Source: Allobogoriella deserti (GTDB lineage: Bacteria; Actinomycetota; Actinomycetes; Actinomycetales; Actinomycetaceae). From it: a stretch of 64,000 bases of DNA. This document shows positions 27,386-35,735 of the stretch, in pieces. The notes under the pieces were generated by a model that worked only from the letters and a program-made list of their open reading frames with translations, made no database searches and was not told the DNA's origin. Position numbers and translations under genes: made by a program. The stretch lies in assembly GCF_042680605.1 (NCBI RefSeq), contig NZ_JBHUEE010000009.1, positions 1 through 64,000 on the forward strand, given 5' to 3'. Numbering within the stretch: the first letter of the stretch is position 1; each line of letters opens with the position of its first letter.

Positions 27386-28113
27386 GGGCGGCCGGCCACC
27401 TCGAGCGCTTCGGCGAGTGTGAACGCGCCGGTGTAGAGCGCCTTGCCGATGATGGCGCCCTCGACGCCGACCGAGGTGAGCTCGCGCAACGTCTCGACGT
27501 CGCCGAGGTTGGCCACCCCACCCGAGGCGACCACCGGGGCGTCGGTGCGCTCGCACACCTGACGCAGCAGGTCGACGTTGGGGCCGCGGAGGGTCCCGTC
27601 CTTGGTGACGTCGGTGACGACGTAGCGGGCGCAGCCGGCCGTCTCGAGCCGGTCCAGCACCTCCCAGAGATCGCCGCCCTCACGCGTCCAGCCACGGGCG
27701 GCCAGGGTGGTGCCGCGCACGTCCAGGCCGACGGCGACCCGGTCGCCGTGGCGGGCGATGGCACGAGCGGTCCAGTCCGGGTGCTCCAACGCCGCGGTGC
27801 CGAGGTTGACACGGGCGGCGCCGGAGTCCAGGGCCCGCTCGAGCGAGGCGTCGTCGCGGATGCCGCCGGAGAGCTCGACGTCCACGTTCAGTTCGCGCAC
27901 GATCCGGGCGAGCTGCTCGTGGTTCGACCCCCGGCCGAAGGCGGCGTCGAGATCGACGAGGTGGATCCACTCCGCCCCCTGCTCCACCCAGGCCGCGGCC
28001 GCCTCCGCCGGGTCGCCGTACGCGGTCTCGGAACCGGCCTCACCCTGGAAGAGCCGGACGGCCTGGCCGTCGACGACGTCGACGGCGGGAAGGAGCTGCA
28101 AAGGGGGATTCAT
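27382..28113 (-). CDS. hisA: Phosphoribosyl isomerase A (HisA/PriA)
   Basis: HisA isomerises ProFAR to PRFAR; the actinobacterial PriA form also performs the TrpF step of tryptophan synthesis. The 243-residue beta/alpha barrel opens with LLPAVDVVDGQAVRLFQGEAGSET, matching PriA, with a catalytic Asp near residue 12. The second catalytic region is VVTDVTKDGTLRGPN, and phosphate sites include SGGIRD and ASGGVAN. Whether trpF is missing elsewhere in the genome, which would support bifunctionality, cannot be seen here. It follows hisH by 32 bases. Confidence 0.95.
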   Translation of the reverse strand: MNPPLQLLPAVDVVDGQAVRLFQGEAGSETAYGDPAEAAAAWVEQGAEWIHLVDLDAAFGRGSNHEQLARIVRELNVDVELSGGIRDDASLERALDSGAARVNLGTAALEHPDWTARAIARHGDRVAVGLDVRGTTLAARGWTREGGDLWEVLDRLETAGCARYVVTDVTKDGTLRGPNVDLLRQVCERTDAPVVASGGVANLGDVETLRELTSVGVEGAIIGKALYTGAFTLAEALEVAGRP

Positions 28114-28145
28114 CGTTGCTTTCGTCTCGTGGTCTCTCGAGGTGG

Positions 28146-28784
28146 TCAGCCGAGGGAGGCGACCCAGTTGCGCAGCAATTGGGCACCGGCGTCGCCCGAC
28201 TTCTCCGGGTGGAACTGGGTGGCCGAGAGGGCTCCGTTCTCGACGGCCGCGACGAACGGTGACCCGTGATCGGCCCAGGTGACCAGGGGTGGGGTGAGCG
28301 GGTTGTCGCCGGCGAGTGCGGCGCCCGGGTCGGTGAGCACGGCATAGGAGTGGACGAAGTAGAACCGCTCATCCCCCACCCCCTCGAACAGCACGGAGCC
28401 GGCCGGGGCACGCACCGGTGACCATCCCATGTGCGGCACGACGGGCGCGTCGAGCCGTTCCACGCGACCGGGCCACTGCCCCAGGCCCTCGGCCGTGCGT
28501 CCGTTCTCCTCACCGGAGGTGAACATCACCTGCAGGCCGACGCAGATCCCGAGGACCGGCCGGCCGCCGGCGAGGCGCCGTTCGACGAGCATGTCCCCGC
28601 GTACCGAGCGCAGCCCGTCCATGACGGCGGAGAACGCCCCCACCCCGGGCACGACGAGACCGTCCGCGGCGAGCACGGCGTCCGGGTCGGCCGTAAGCTC
28701 GACCTCGGCACCGACGCGCTCGAGGGCCCGGACGGCGCTGCGCACGTTGCCGGAGCCGTAGTCGAGGACGACGACGCGTGTCAT
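28146..28784 (-). CDS. hisH: Imidazole glycerol phosphate synthase, glutaminase subunit
   Basis: HisH releases ammonia from glutamine for HisF. The 212-residue class-I amidotransferase has the start VVVLDYGSGNVRSA, nucleophile Cys in GICVGLQVMF (about residue 80) and the His-Glu pair in ATQFHPEKSG (about residue 190). ATG at 28784 overlaps the upstream gene stop as ATGA. The partner hisF is not in this window, which is notable because hisF usually follows hisA. Confidence 0.96.
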   Translation of the reverse strand: MTRVVVLDYGSGNVRSAVRALERVGAEVELTADPDAVLAADGLVVPGVGAFSAVMDGLRSVRGDMLVERRLAGGRPVLGICVGLQVMFTSGEENGRTAEGLGQWPGRVERLDAPVVPHMGWSPVRAPAGSVLFEGVGDERFYFVHSYAVLTDPGAALAGDNPLTPPLVTWADHGSPFVAAVENGALSATQFHPEKSGDAGAQLLRNWVASLG

Positions 28785-29500
28785 GACTTCCTCCTCCGCA
28801 ACCCGCGCCCGAACAGCCGCGCCGCCTTCCACCGCGGCAACGTGCCGGAGCGTTGGTGGCCCTTGACCTGCGCCGGACGGGTACGGCCGAGGATGAGGTC
28901 CTCCACCACCTGATCGGCGCCGGCGAGGACCAGGCCGGCGGGGACGTCCTCCTCCGCCTCGCCACCGGTGTACCGGCGCGCGCTGAGCTGGCCGGACAGG
29001 CCCGTCTCGATGCCGACGTCGTTCGCGAGGTCACCGACCACGAGGACGACGCCGGCGCGGGTCAGCCGGGAGAGGTTCTTCGCCAGATCCTCCGCCGCGG
29101 GCGGGAAGCCCCCGTCCTCGCCGCCGACGAGCTCGGAAATATCCCAGTCGTCCGACTCGGGCTTCTTCTCGGCGGTGAGCTCCAGGGCGGCGATCGCGCC
29201 CGACGAGGACGGAACGACGTCGACATCGAGGCCGGCGATCGCGCACAGGCCGGCCAGCGCCGGGCCGGAGGCGACCGGGGTGAGGACCAGGGCTACCCGA
29301 CCCGGCTGCGGGCCTGCCGCGTCGTCGGCGGCACGCCCCCTGGCCCCCGGGGACTCCGGCACCTCCTCGGCACCGGGCACCTCGGGGGCCTCGTCCAGGG
29401 CGCGGAGCATCCGCTCGACGTCCTCCTCGCTCAGCGGGTCGTCAGGCTCCGGACGCTCGCTCTCCTCCGGGCGCCCGCTCTCCGGTGGCGTACCGGTCAC
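28781..29500 (-). CDS. Uncharacterised protein within the histidine operon
   Basis: I do not recognise a named family. The 239-residue product has an acidic, proline-rich N-terminus (residues 1 to 65). A probable alpha/beta domain follows with hydrophobic strands VALVLTPV, VDVVPSS, GVVLVVGDL and AGLVLAGADQVVEDLI. The C-terminal tail is very basic (RLFGRGLRRRKS). No signal peptide or membrane segment is evident. It overlaps hisB and hisH by 4 bases on each side, so it is translated in step with them and may be a partner of HisH or HisB (inference). Confidence 0.8.
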   Translation of the reverse strand: MTGTPPESGRPEESERPEPDDPLSEEDVERMLRALDEAPEVPGAEEVPESPGARGRAADDAAGPQPGRVALVLTPVASGPALAGLCAIAGLDVDVVPSSSGAIAALELTAEKKPESDDWDISELVGGEDGGFPPAAEDLAKNLSRLTRAGVVLVVGDLANDVGIETGLSGQLSARRYTGGEAEEDVPAGLVLAGADQVVEDLILGRTRPAQVKGHQRSGTLPRWKAARLFGRGLRRRKS

Positions 29501-30111
29501 GACAGCGCCCCCTTCGTGGACGGCACGCCCGTGACCCGCGAATCGGGTTGAACGGCCGCGCGCAGGGCCCGCGCGAGCGCCTTGAACTGGGCCTCGACGA
29601 TGTGGTGCGGATCGCGGCCGGCCAGCACGCGCACGTGCAGGCAGATGCCGGCGTGGTGGGCGACGGACTCGAGCACGTGCCGGGTCAGGGAGCCGGTGAA
29701 GTGGCCACCGATGAGGTGGTACTCCTGCCCGGCCGGCTCGCCGCTGTGCACCAGGTAGGGGCGTCCGGAGACGTCGACCACGGCCTGGGCGAGGGCCTCG
29801 TCCAGCGGGACGAGTGCATCGCCGAACCGGGAGATGCCCTGCTTGTCCCCGAGTGCGTCGCGCAAGGCGCGCCCGAGGCAGATCGCGACGTCCTCGACCG
29901 TGTGGTGCACGTCGATGTCGGTGTCACCCGTCGCGCGCACGGTCAGGTCGATGAGGCCGTGCTTGCCGAGCGCGGTGAGCATGTGGTCGTAGAACGGCAC
30001 CGTCGTGGAGATCTCAGTGCGACCGGTCCCGTCCAGGTCGAGCTCGACCAGGACGTCGGACTCCGACGTCGTCCTGGCCACGCGTGCGGTCCTGCCCTTG
30101 CCAGTGCTCAC
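29497..30111 (-). CDS. hisB: Imidazoleglycerol-phosphate dehydratase
   Basis: HisB (monofunctional IGPD) dehydrates imidazole glycerol phosphate. The 204-residue product contains the Mn-binding signatures DVHHTVEDVAI near residue 75 and, in the second half, SVAHHAGICLHV, plus FYDHML. The GTG at 30111 overlaps the hisC stop as GTGA; upstream in-frame sequence lies inside hisC. The absence of a fused phosphatase domain is normal for actinobacteria. Confidence 0.96.
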   Translation of the reverse strand: MSTGKGRTARVARTTSESDVLVELDLDGTGRTEISTTVPFYDHMLTALGKHGLIDLTVRATGDTDIDVHHTVEDVAICLGRALRDALGDKQGISRFGDALVPLDEALAQAVVDVSGRPYLVHSGEPAGQEYHLIGGHFTGSLTRHVLESVAHHAGICLHVRVLAGRDPHHIVEAQFKALARALRAAVQPDSRVTGVPSTKGALS

Positions 30112-31271
30112 TGCTCGAGCACCTCCTCCAGTGCCGTGGTGAATGCCGCGGTCTCCTCCGGTGTTCCGACCGAGACGCGCAACCAACCGTCGGGACCGAC
30201 CTCACGGATGAGGATGCCCCGGTCCAGGAGACCTTTCCACACCCGGTGCCGGTCCGGCAGCACCCCGAAGAGCACGAAGTTGGCGTCCGAGTCCGCCACC
30301 TGCAGGCCCCGCCCGCGCAACCAGGTCACGAGCCGGTCCCGCTCCGAGCGGAGCGAGGCGATCTGAGCCATCAGCTCCTCGCGGTGACGCAGCGCCGCCA
30401 GCGCGGCCGCCTGGGTGAGCGCCGAGAGGTGGTACGGCAGACGCACCACGCGGAGATGGTCGATCAGTGCCGTGTCGGCCGCCAGGTAGCCGAGTCGGAG
30501 GCCGGCCATGCCGAATGCCTTCGACATGGTGCGGGCGACGGCGAGGTGCGGGTTGTCCGCGAGCAGGGTCAGCGCGCTGCGGGTGCCCGCACGGCGGAAC
30601 TCCCCGTAGGCCTCGTCGACCACGACGACGGCGGAGGTGGGCTCGCCGTCCGCCCCGGTGGGCCCCGAGGTTCGGGCGGCGTCGAGAATCGCCTCGACGG
30701 TCTCCAGCGGCAAGGCCGTGCCGGTGGGGTTGTTCGGGCTGGCGAGCAGGATCACCGCCGGGCGGTGCTGCGCGATCATGTCGACGGCGTGGCCGGCGTC
30801 GAGGCCGAAGTCCTCCTCGCGGCGTCCGGTGACCCAGTCGGTGATCGTGTCCCGGGCGTACTCCGGGTACATCGAGTACGTGGGCGCGAAGGACAGCACC
30901 GCCCGGCCCGGGCCGCCGTAGGCCTGCAGGAGGTGCAGCATGACCTCGTTCGACCCGTTGGCGGCCCAGATCTGTTCCGCGGCCAGGGTGATGCCCGACT
31001 CCACGCGCAGGTACTCGGCGAGCTCGGCCCGCAACTCACCGAAGTCGCGGTCCGGGTAACGGTTGAGGCTGCGGGCCGCCTTCGCCACCGCGTCGGCCAC
31101 GTCGGCGGCGACGGCGTCCGAGGGCGGGTACGGGTTCTCGTTGACGTTGAGCAGCACCGGCACGTCGAGCTGGGGCGCACCGTAGGGGTGTAATCCCTCG
31201 AGTCCGGCGCGCAGGGGCAGGCGCGCGGTGGGAACGTCGGCGGACGAGCCGGTCGGCGCAGCAGGGGTCAC
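30108..31271 (-). CDS. hisC: Histidinol-phosphate aminotransferase
   Basis: HisC transaminates imidazole acetol phosphate with glutamate. The 387-residue PLP class-I/II protein shows LNVNENPYPPS, WAANGSNEVMLHLLQAYGGPG, SPNNPTGT, and the Schiff-base lysine in RTMSKAFGMAGLRLGY. I choose GTG 31271 (VTPAAPTGSS): TAGAAT lies exactly 7 bases upstream and no Shine-Dalgarno is seen, so the message is probably leaderless. The longer ATG at 31325 would lie upstream of that promoter. hisD is not adjacent; it lies 6.3 kb away. Confidence 0.95.
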   Translation of the reverse strand: MTPAAPTGSSADVPTARLPLRAGLEGLHPYGAPQLDVPVLLNVNENPYPPSDAVAADVADAVAKAARSLNRYPDRDFGELRAELAEYLRVESGITLAAEQIWAANGSNEVMLHLLQAYGGPGRAVLSFAPTYSMYPEYARDTITDWVTGRREEDFGLDAGHAVDMIAQHRPAVILLASPNNPTGTALPLETVEAILDAARTSGPTGADGEPTSAVVVVDEAYGEFRRAGTRSALTLLADNPHLAVARTMSKAFGMAGLRLGYLAADTALIDHLRVVRLPYHLSALTQAAALAALRHREELMAQIASLRSERDRLVTWLRGRGLQVADSDANFVLFGVLPDRHRVWKGLLDRGILIREVGPDGWLRVSVGTPEETAAFTTALEEVLEQ

Positions 31272-31278
31272 CTGGGAA

Positions 31279-31284
31279 ATTCTA
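31279..31284 (-). promoter_or_regulatory. -10 element of hisC, leaderless arrangement
   Basis: TAGAAT on the minus strand (31284-31279) matches the -10 consensus at 5 of 6 positions and ends 7 bases before the hisC GTG at 31271. This would put the transcription start at the start codon. No clear -35 hexamer at 16 to 18 bases was found. Confidence 0.6.
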
Positions 31285-31328
31285 GGCGTCGTGGTTCCAT
31301 CGCCTCGCGCCGTCTCATGAGGCACGCC

Positions 31329-32132
31329 TCACCGTCTCCGGCCGACGGCGAAGATCCGCCGGAACGGCATGAGCACCCCCATCGCGGTGCGGGGATGGGC
31401 CGCGGCGACCCCGGCGGCGTACTGCTCGAGGAACGCCTCCTCCCGCTCCGCCGGCAGCCGGCCGAGCAGCGGCCGCAACCCCGTGCCCCGCATCCACTCC
31501 AGGACCGGGTTCTCGAGCCGCCCGTCGGGATCGAGGATGTGCAGGTAGGTCGTCTCCCACGCGTCGACGTCGACGCAGCCTGCCGCATGAAGTGCGGCGG
31601 CGTAGTCCTCCGGTTCGCCCACGCCCGTCTTGTCCAGCAGCTGCGGGAGGAGCTCCTCGGCCTCGGGCATCCCGGCGACGAGTTCGCGCATGAGGGTATG
31701 GCTGGTGGTGTGGGCGTTGCCCGGCACCTGAAGGGCGAACCAGCCGCCGGGCGCGAGCCGGCCGGCCCAGTCGCGGACGAGGTCGAGGTGACCCGGGATC
31801 CACTGCAGCACGGCGTTGGTGAGCACGACGTCGGGCGGGGTGGGCGGGTCCCACGTGATGAGGTCGGCCTGGATCCAGTCGATGCGCTGATCCGTGGCCC
31901 GGGCCTTCTCCAACATCTCCGGTGAGGCGTCGACGCCGACGACGCGGGCGTGCGGCCAACGGTCGGCGAGCGGGCGGGTCGAGGCCCCGGTCCCGCAGCC
32001 GAGATCCACGACGAGGCGGGGGGAGGTGGCGCCGACGCGGGCGAGGAGGTCGGCGACCGGCCGGGCTCGATGGGCGCCGAACCGGTCGTAGGCCGTCGCG
32101 TCCCACGTGGTCCTCGGTGCGGACTCGCTCAC
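31329..32132 (-). CDS. Trans-aconitate 2-methyltransferase-like SAM methyltransferase
   Basis: The 267-residue product resembles Tam, which methylates trans-aconitate. SAM motif I is LVVDLGCGTGASTRPLA near residue 33, followed by VVGVDASPEMLEKA and the Tam-like phrase VLTNAVLQWIPGHLDLV. A C-terminal helical region includes WETTYLHIL and the MPFRRIF end. The GTG at 32132 precedes SESAPRTTWDATAYDRFG, the standard family beginning. It is the first of the accessory genes that separate hisC from hisD. Confidence 0.85.
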   Translation of the reverse strand: MSESAPRTTWDATAYDRFGAHRARPVADLLARVGATSPRLVVDLGCGTGASTRPLADRWPHARVVGVDASPEMLEKARATDQRIDWIQADLITWDPPTPPDVVLTNAVLQWIPGHLDLVRDWAGRLAPGGWFALQVPGNAHTTSHTLMRELVAGMPEAEELLPQLLDKTGVGEPEDYAAALHAAGCVDVDAWETTYLHILDPDGRLENPVLEWMRGTGLRPLLGRLPAEREEAFLEQYAAGVAAAHPRTAMGVLMPFRRIFAVGRRR

Positions 32133-32207
32133 GCCCGGCCCCTGCGTTCCCCGTCGCACGCATGCCGGCGGCCGCCCTCTCGAGCCCGGATGTGCCAGGC
32201 TGACCGG

Positions 32208-32627
32208 GTGCGCATCTTGCTGAACCTCATCTGGTTGGTCTTCGGCGGACTGTGGCTCGCCCTCGGGTACCTCGTCTTCGGCATCCTCGCCTGCGTCCTG
32301 ATCATCACCATCCCCTTCGGCGTGGCGTCGTTCCGGATGGCAAGTTACGCGCTGTGGCCGTTCGGCCGGACCGTGGTCCGCAAGCCGGGCGCTGGCGCCG
32401 GATCCGCGCTCACGAACGTGGTGTGGTTCCTCATCGCCGGCCTGTGGCTGGCGATCGGGCACGTCGGCACCGCCCTCGCCCAGGCGATCACGATCATCGG
32501 CATCCCGCTCGCGATCGCGAACCTCAAGATGATTCCGGTGACGGTGGTCCCGTTCGGCAAGGACATCGTCGACGCCGACGCCGTCCCGTCGGGCGCCGTC
32601 GTCGCCCACCAGGGTCCCCGCCTCTGA
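32208..32627 (+). CDS. YccF domain-containing inner-membrane protein
   Basis: The 139-residue product has two copies of the YccF domain: ILLNLIWLVFGGLWLALGYL and NVVWFLIAGLWLAIGHVGTA segments, each followed by the conserved turn IITIPFG or IIGIPLA and a WPFGR/VPFGK end. About four membrane segments are expected. Function is unknown. The GTG at 32208 gives the canonical start; an ATG 6 codons earlier is possible. CAGGCT sits 6 bases upstream with no Shine-Dalgarno. Confidence 0.85.
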   Translation: MRILLNLIWLVFGGLWLALGYLVFGILACVLIITIPFGVASFRMASYALWPFGRTVVRKPGAGAGSALTNVVWFLIAGLWLAIGHVGTALAQAITIIGIPLAIANLKMIPVTVVPFGKDIVDADAVPSGAVVAHQGPRL

Positions 32628-32773
32628 CACCGGGACACCAGCCGGCCGCTCTCGCCGCGGGCAGTCCACAACGCCGAGCCGCGGCCCGTCTCTGCACAGC
32701 CGGTCCACCCCATGTCATCGACCTACGACAGACTGGCACCTGGACACCCGGACCCGGCACGAAGCGAGGCGTC

Positions 32774-35074
32774 GTGACCACGACCGAGACGACCGCGAGC
32801 CTGCGCGACCGGGCTGAGGAGGCACTGCGCGCTCTCGTGGGCCGCGACGACGCAGTCCTGCGCGAGGACCAGTGGCGCGCCATCGAGGCACTGGTCGCTG
32901 GACATCGGCGCGCGCTCGTCGTGGAGCGAACCGGGTGGGGCAAGTCCGCCGTCTACTTCGTGGCGACGGCGTTGTTGCGCGGCGGTGCCACCGGGGCCGC
33001 ACCCTCCGGACCGACGGTGATCGTCAGCCCGCTGCTGGCGCTGATGCGCGACCAGATCGCTGCGGCAGCCCGTGCGGGAATCCGTGCCGTCACGATCAAC
33101 TCCGCAAACGTCGGTGAGTGGGACGACGTCCACACGGCAATCCGCGCCGGTGAGGTGGACGTGCTGCTGTGCTCGCCCGAGCGGCTGAACAATCCCGCGT
33201 TCCGCGACGAGGTGCTGCCCAGCCTCGCCGCGGGCGCGGGCCTGGTGGTGATCGACGAGGCGCACTGCATCTCCGACTGGGGACACGACTTCCGGCCCGA
33301 TTATCGGCGTATCCGAACCCTCCTGGCCGACCTGCCCGAGGGCATCCCCGTACTCGCCACGACAGCGACCGCCAACTCGCGGGTCAGTGGCGACGTGGCC
33401 GAGCAGCTCGGCGTGCGGCGCGATGAACGGGCCGCGGCGCGCGATGGCGTGCTCGTGCTGCGCGGCTCACTGGATCGGCCGTCGTTGCACCTGGCGGTCG
33501 TGACCCTGCCGAACCAGGCGGCTCGAGTCGCCTGGCTCGGACAGCAGCTACCGCGATGGGAGGGGTCCGGAGTCGTCTACGCCCTGACAGTCGCCGCTGC
33601 CGAGACGGTTGCGGCGCAACTGCGTGAGGCCGGGCACGACGTCCGCGCCTACACGGGCCAGACCGATCCGACCGAGCGTGAACACCTGGAGAACGAGCTC
33701 AAGGAGAACCGACTCAAGGCCTTGGTGGCGACCTCCGCGCTCGGGATGGGGTTCGACAAGCCCGATCTGGCGTTCGTGGTGCATCTCGGCGCGCCGGCGT
33801 CCCCCATCGCCTACTACCAGCAGGTCGGCCGCGCGGGACGTGGGGTGGACCGCGCCGACGTCGTGCTGCTGCCGGGGCCGGAGGACGAGGACATCTGGGC
33901 GTACTTCGGCTCGCTGTCCTTCCCGTCCGAACCCGCCGTGCGCGAGACCCTGGCGGCGTTGGAGACGGGCGGCACGATGTCGACGGCGAAGCTCGAGACA
34001 CAGGTGGACCTGCGGCGGAACCGGCTCGAGACCATGCTCAAGGTGCTCGACGTCGACGGCGCCGTCCGCCGGGTCCGGGGTGGCTGGGAGGCGACGGGGC
34101 AGCCGTGGACCTACAATCGCGAGCGCTACGAGCGGGTGGCACAGGCGCGGATCGTGGAGCAGCGGGCGATGCTCACCTACGTCGATCTGCCCGCCGACGG
34201 CTGCCGAATGGCGTATCTGCGCAGCCAGCTCGACGATCCCGAACTCACTCAGGGGTGGCGCTGCGGTCGGTGCGACCTCTGCGGTGGTACCGAGTTGGAG
34301 ACCGCGGTGGACGAGGCCGCGGTGAGCCAGGTGCGCGCCGCGCTGGACCGCCCCGGTATCGAGGTCACGCCGCGCCGGCAGTGGCCCACAGGGCTGGACG
34401 CCGTGGGTATCGACCTCAAGGGAAAGATCCCTGAGGACGAGCGGCCGGAGCCGGGTCGCGGCGTGGCGCGCCTGGACGGCTTGGGCTGGTCGGTGCCACT
34501 ACGCGAGATGCTCGAGCCGCGTCGCACCGCCGGCAGCGACGACGTGGGGCACAGCACCGACGAGCCGGCCACGGACGACGCCGGCACCGGCGACGCACGC
34601 GAGGCGCACGGCGGGCAGGACGGATTGCTCCCGGCGGCGCTGCGGCGACCGGTCCAGCAGGTCCTGCACGAGTGGAGGGACGAGCTGCGTCGCGGAGACG
34701 GCACTCGCGGAGGTGTCGACGGCGTCGTTGTGGTGGACTCGGCGACCAGGCCCCGCCTGCTGGAGCACCTGGCGCGCGGTGTCGCGCACATCGTGGAGGC
34801 ACCCGTCGTCGGCTCGGTGATCGCCACGACCGGCGACGACGGCCTGCCGATCCCGCCGGGCCGGCACGACGTGAACTCGGCGCAGCGCCTGGCCGGCGTC
34901 CACCGTCGACTCCGTCTGGAGTTCTCGGATGCGGCGTTGAGCGGCCTGCCGGGACGGACCGTTGTGCTGGTCGACGACGTCACCGACTCCGGATGGACGC
35001 TGGCCGTCGCCGCCCGTCTGCTCCGGCAGGCCGGCGCGGCAGCCGTGTACCCGTTCGTTCTCGCCCAGCGGTGA
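32774..35074 (+). CDS. RecQ family DNA helicase with C-terminal phosphoribosyltransferase-like domain
   Basis: The 766-residue product is a superfamily-2 3'-5' helicase. Walker A is ERTGWGKSA (51-59), motif II DEAH is 161-164, aromatic loop CISDWGHDFRPDY follows, and motif VI is QQVGRAGRG (349-357). A RecQ zinc site is visible as Cys 477, 497, 500 and 503. After an acidic linker (about 585-615), residues 645-766 resemble a ComF-like PRTase with the PRPP loop VVLVDDVTDSGWT (730-742). No HRDC domain is seen. The GTG at 32774 is chosen because similarity begins just after it. It probably acts in DNA repair; the PRTase role is unknown. Confidence 0.9.
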   Translation: MTTTETTASLRDRAEEALRALVGRDDAVLREDQWRAIEALVAGHRRALVVERTGWGKSAVYFVATALLRGGATGAAPSGPTVIVSPLLALMRDQIAAAARAGIRAVTINSANVGEWDDVHTAIRAGEVDVLLCSPERLNNPAFRDEVLPSLAAGAGLVVIDEAHCISDWGHDFRPDYRRIRTLLADLPEGIPVLATTATANSRVSGDVAEQLGVRRDERAAARDGVLVLRGSLDRPSLHLAVVTLPNQAARVAWLGQQLPRWEGSGVVYALTVAAAETVAAQLREAGHDVRAYTGQTDPTEREHLENELKENRLKALVATSALGMGFDKPDLAFVVHLGAPASPIAYYQQVGRAGRGVDRADVVLLPGPEDEDIWAYFGSLSFPSEPAVRETLAALETGGTMSTAKLETQVDLRRNRLETMLKVLDVDGAVRRVRGGWEATGQPWTYNRERYERVAQARIVEQRAMLTYVDLPADGCRMAYLRSQLDDPELTQGWRCGRCDLCGGTELETAVDEAAVSQVRAALDRPGIEVTPRRQWPTGLDAVGIDLKGKIPEDERPEPGRGVARLDGLGWSVPLREMLEPRRTAGSDDVGHSTDEPATDDAGTGDAREAHGGQDGLLPAALRRPVQQVLHEWRDELRRGDGTRGGVDGVVVVDSATRPRLLEHLARGVAHIVEAPVVGSVIATTGDDGLPIPPGRHDVNSAQRLAGVHRRLRLEFSDAALSGLPGRTVVLVDDVTDSGWTLAVAARLLRQAGAAAVYPFVLAQR

Positions 35075-35147
35075 GCGAGCCGGACGGGCGTCCGCGACGA
35101 CCAACGAGACGGTGACGGCCCCGCGCCACCAGGGCGCCGACCGCTCG

Positions 35148-35189
35148 GGTCACAACTCCTTGCGCCGCCCGGTCGGTCACAGCTCCTTG
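35148..35189. repeat. Duplicated 3' end of the GNAT gene including its stop
   Basis: GGTCACAACTCCTTG (35148-35162) and GGTCACAGCTCCTTG (35175-35189) match at 14 of 15 bases, 27 bases apart. On the minus strand both encode Lys-Glu-Leu-stop in the same frame, so readthrough of the first TGA would add eight codons ending again in KEL and TGA. Confidence 0.85.
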
Positions 35190-35614
35190 GCGAAATGGTG
35201 GGACGAGATGCGCATGCGTTCGCGGAGGTAGAAGCGGTGCGCGCCGTGGCGCTGCACGCCCGAGTCGAGCTCGAGGGCTGAGCATCCGGCTGCCCGGGCA
35301 CGGTGTTCGAGCTCGTGCAGCAGGACAGCTCCGACGCCGGCCGAACGGCGTTCGCGTGCCGTGACGAGGTCGTCGACGTAGAGCTTGCGGATCACGCTGG
35401 TGGTCGCCATGAACCGCCAGCCGGCCACACCCAGGCACGTCTCGCCGTCGAACGCCGCCAGGAACCGCAGTCCCTGCGGGCCACCTTCACGCATCACCGT
35501 CTCGAGGAGCGCCTCCGTGAGGTGTGGCCTGAGTTCCTGGAGGACGGGCAGCGCAAGAGCCCACCGCGGGTCACCATGGTCCAGATCGACGAGATCGACG
35601 AGTTCGCGTGTCAT
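35177..35614 (-). CDS. GNAT family N-acetyltransferase
   Basis: The 145-residue product has the GNAT fold: FLAAFDGETCLGVAGWRF as strands 2 to 4, KLYVDDLVTARERRSAGVGAVLLHELE as the acetyl-CoA-binding motif A (here RRSAGVG instead of R/QxxGxG/A), and HRFYLRERMR near the end. The acceptor is unknown. The ATG at 35614 is preceded by GACAAT at 7 bases with no Shine-Dalgarno. It converges with recQ. Confidence 0.85.
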   Translation of the reverse strand: MTRELVDLVDLDHGDPRWALALPVLQELRPHLTEALLETVMREGGPQGLRFLAAFDGETCLGVAGWRFMATTSVIRKLYVDDLVTARERRSAGVGAVLLHELEHRARAAGCSALELDSGVQRHGAHRFYLRERMRISSHHFAKEL

Positions 35615-35621
35615 GGCCCCG

Positions 35622-35627
35622 ATTGTC
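35622..35627 (-). promoter_or_regulatory. -10-like hexamer of the GNAT gene
   Basis: GACAAT on the minus strand (35627-35622) ends exactly 7 bases before the ATG at 35614, the spacing seen at hisC, hisD, dnaE and argC. No -35 is evident. Confidence 0.4.
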
Positions 35628-35686
35628 CGTTACGCGACCCGATGTGGTCCGCCGCCGGCCGATCCGGATCCGGTCCGTCAGCCGGG

Positions 35687-35735
35687 GGCGAGCCAGGGCC
35701 CGTTACCCGGCGGCGAGCCAGGCGTGCTACCCGGC
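35687..35735. repeat. Duplicated 3' end of the HxlR gene including its stop
   Basis: Two adjacent copies, 35687-35711 and 35712-35735, share GGCGAGCCAGG and a TACCCGGC end. On the minus strand the gene stops at TAG (35729-35727). The second copy supplies an in-frame TAA at 35705-35703, eight codons later, again after Ala-Gly. Confidence 0.85.
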
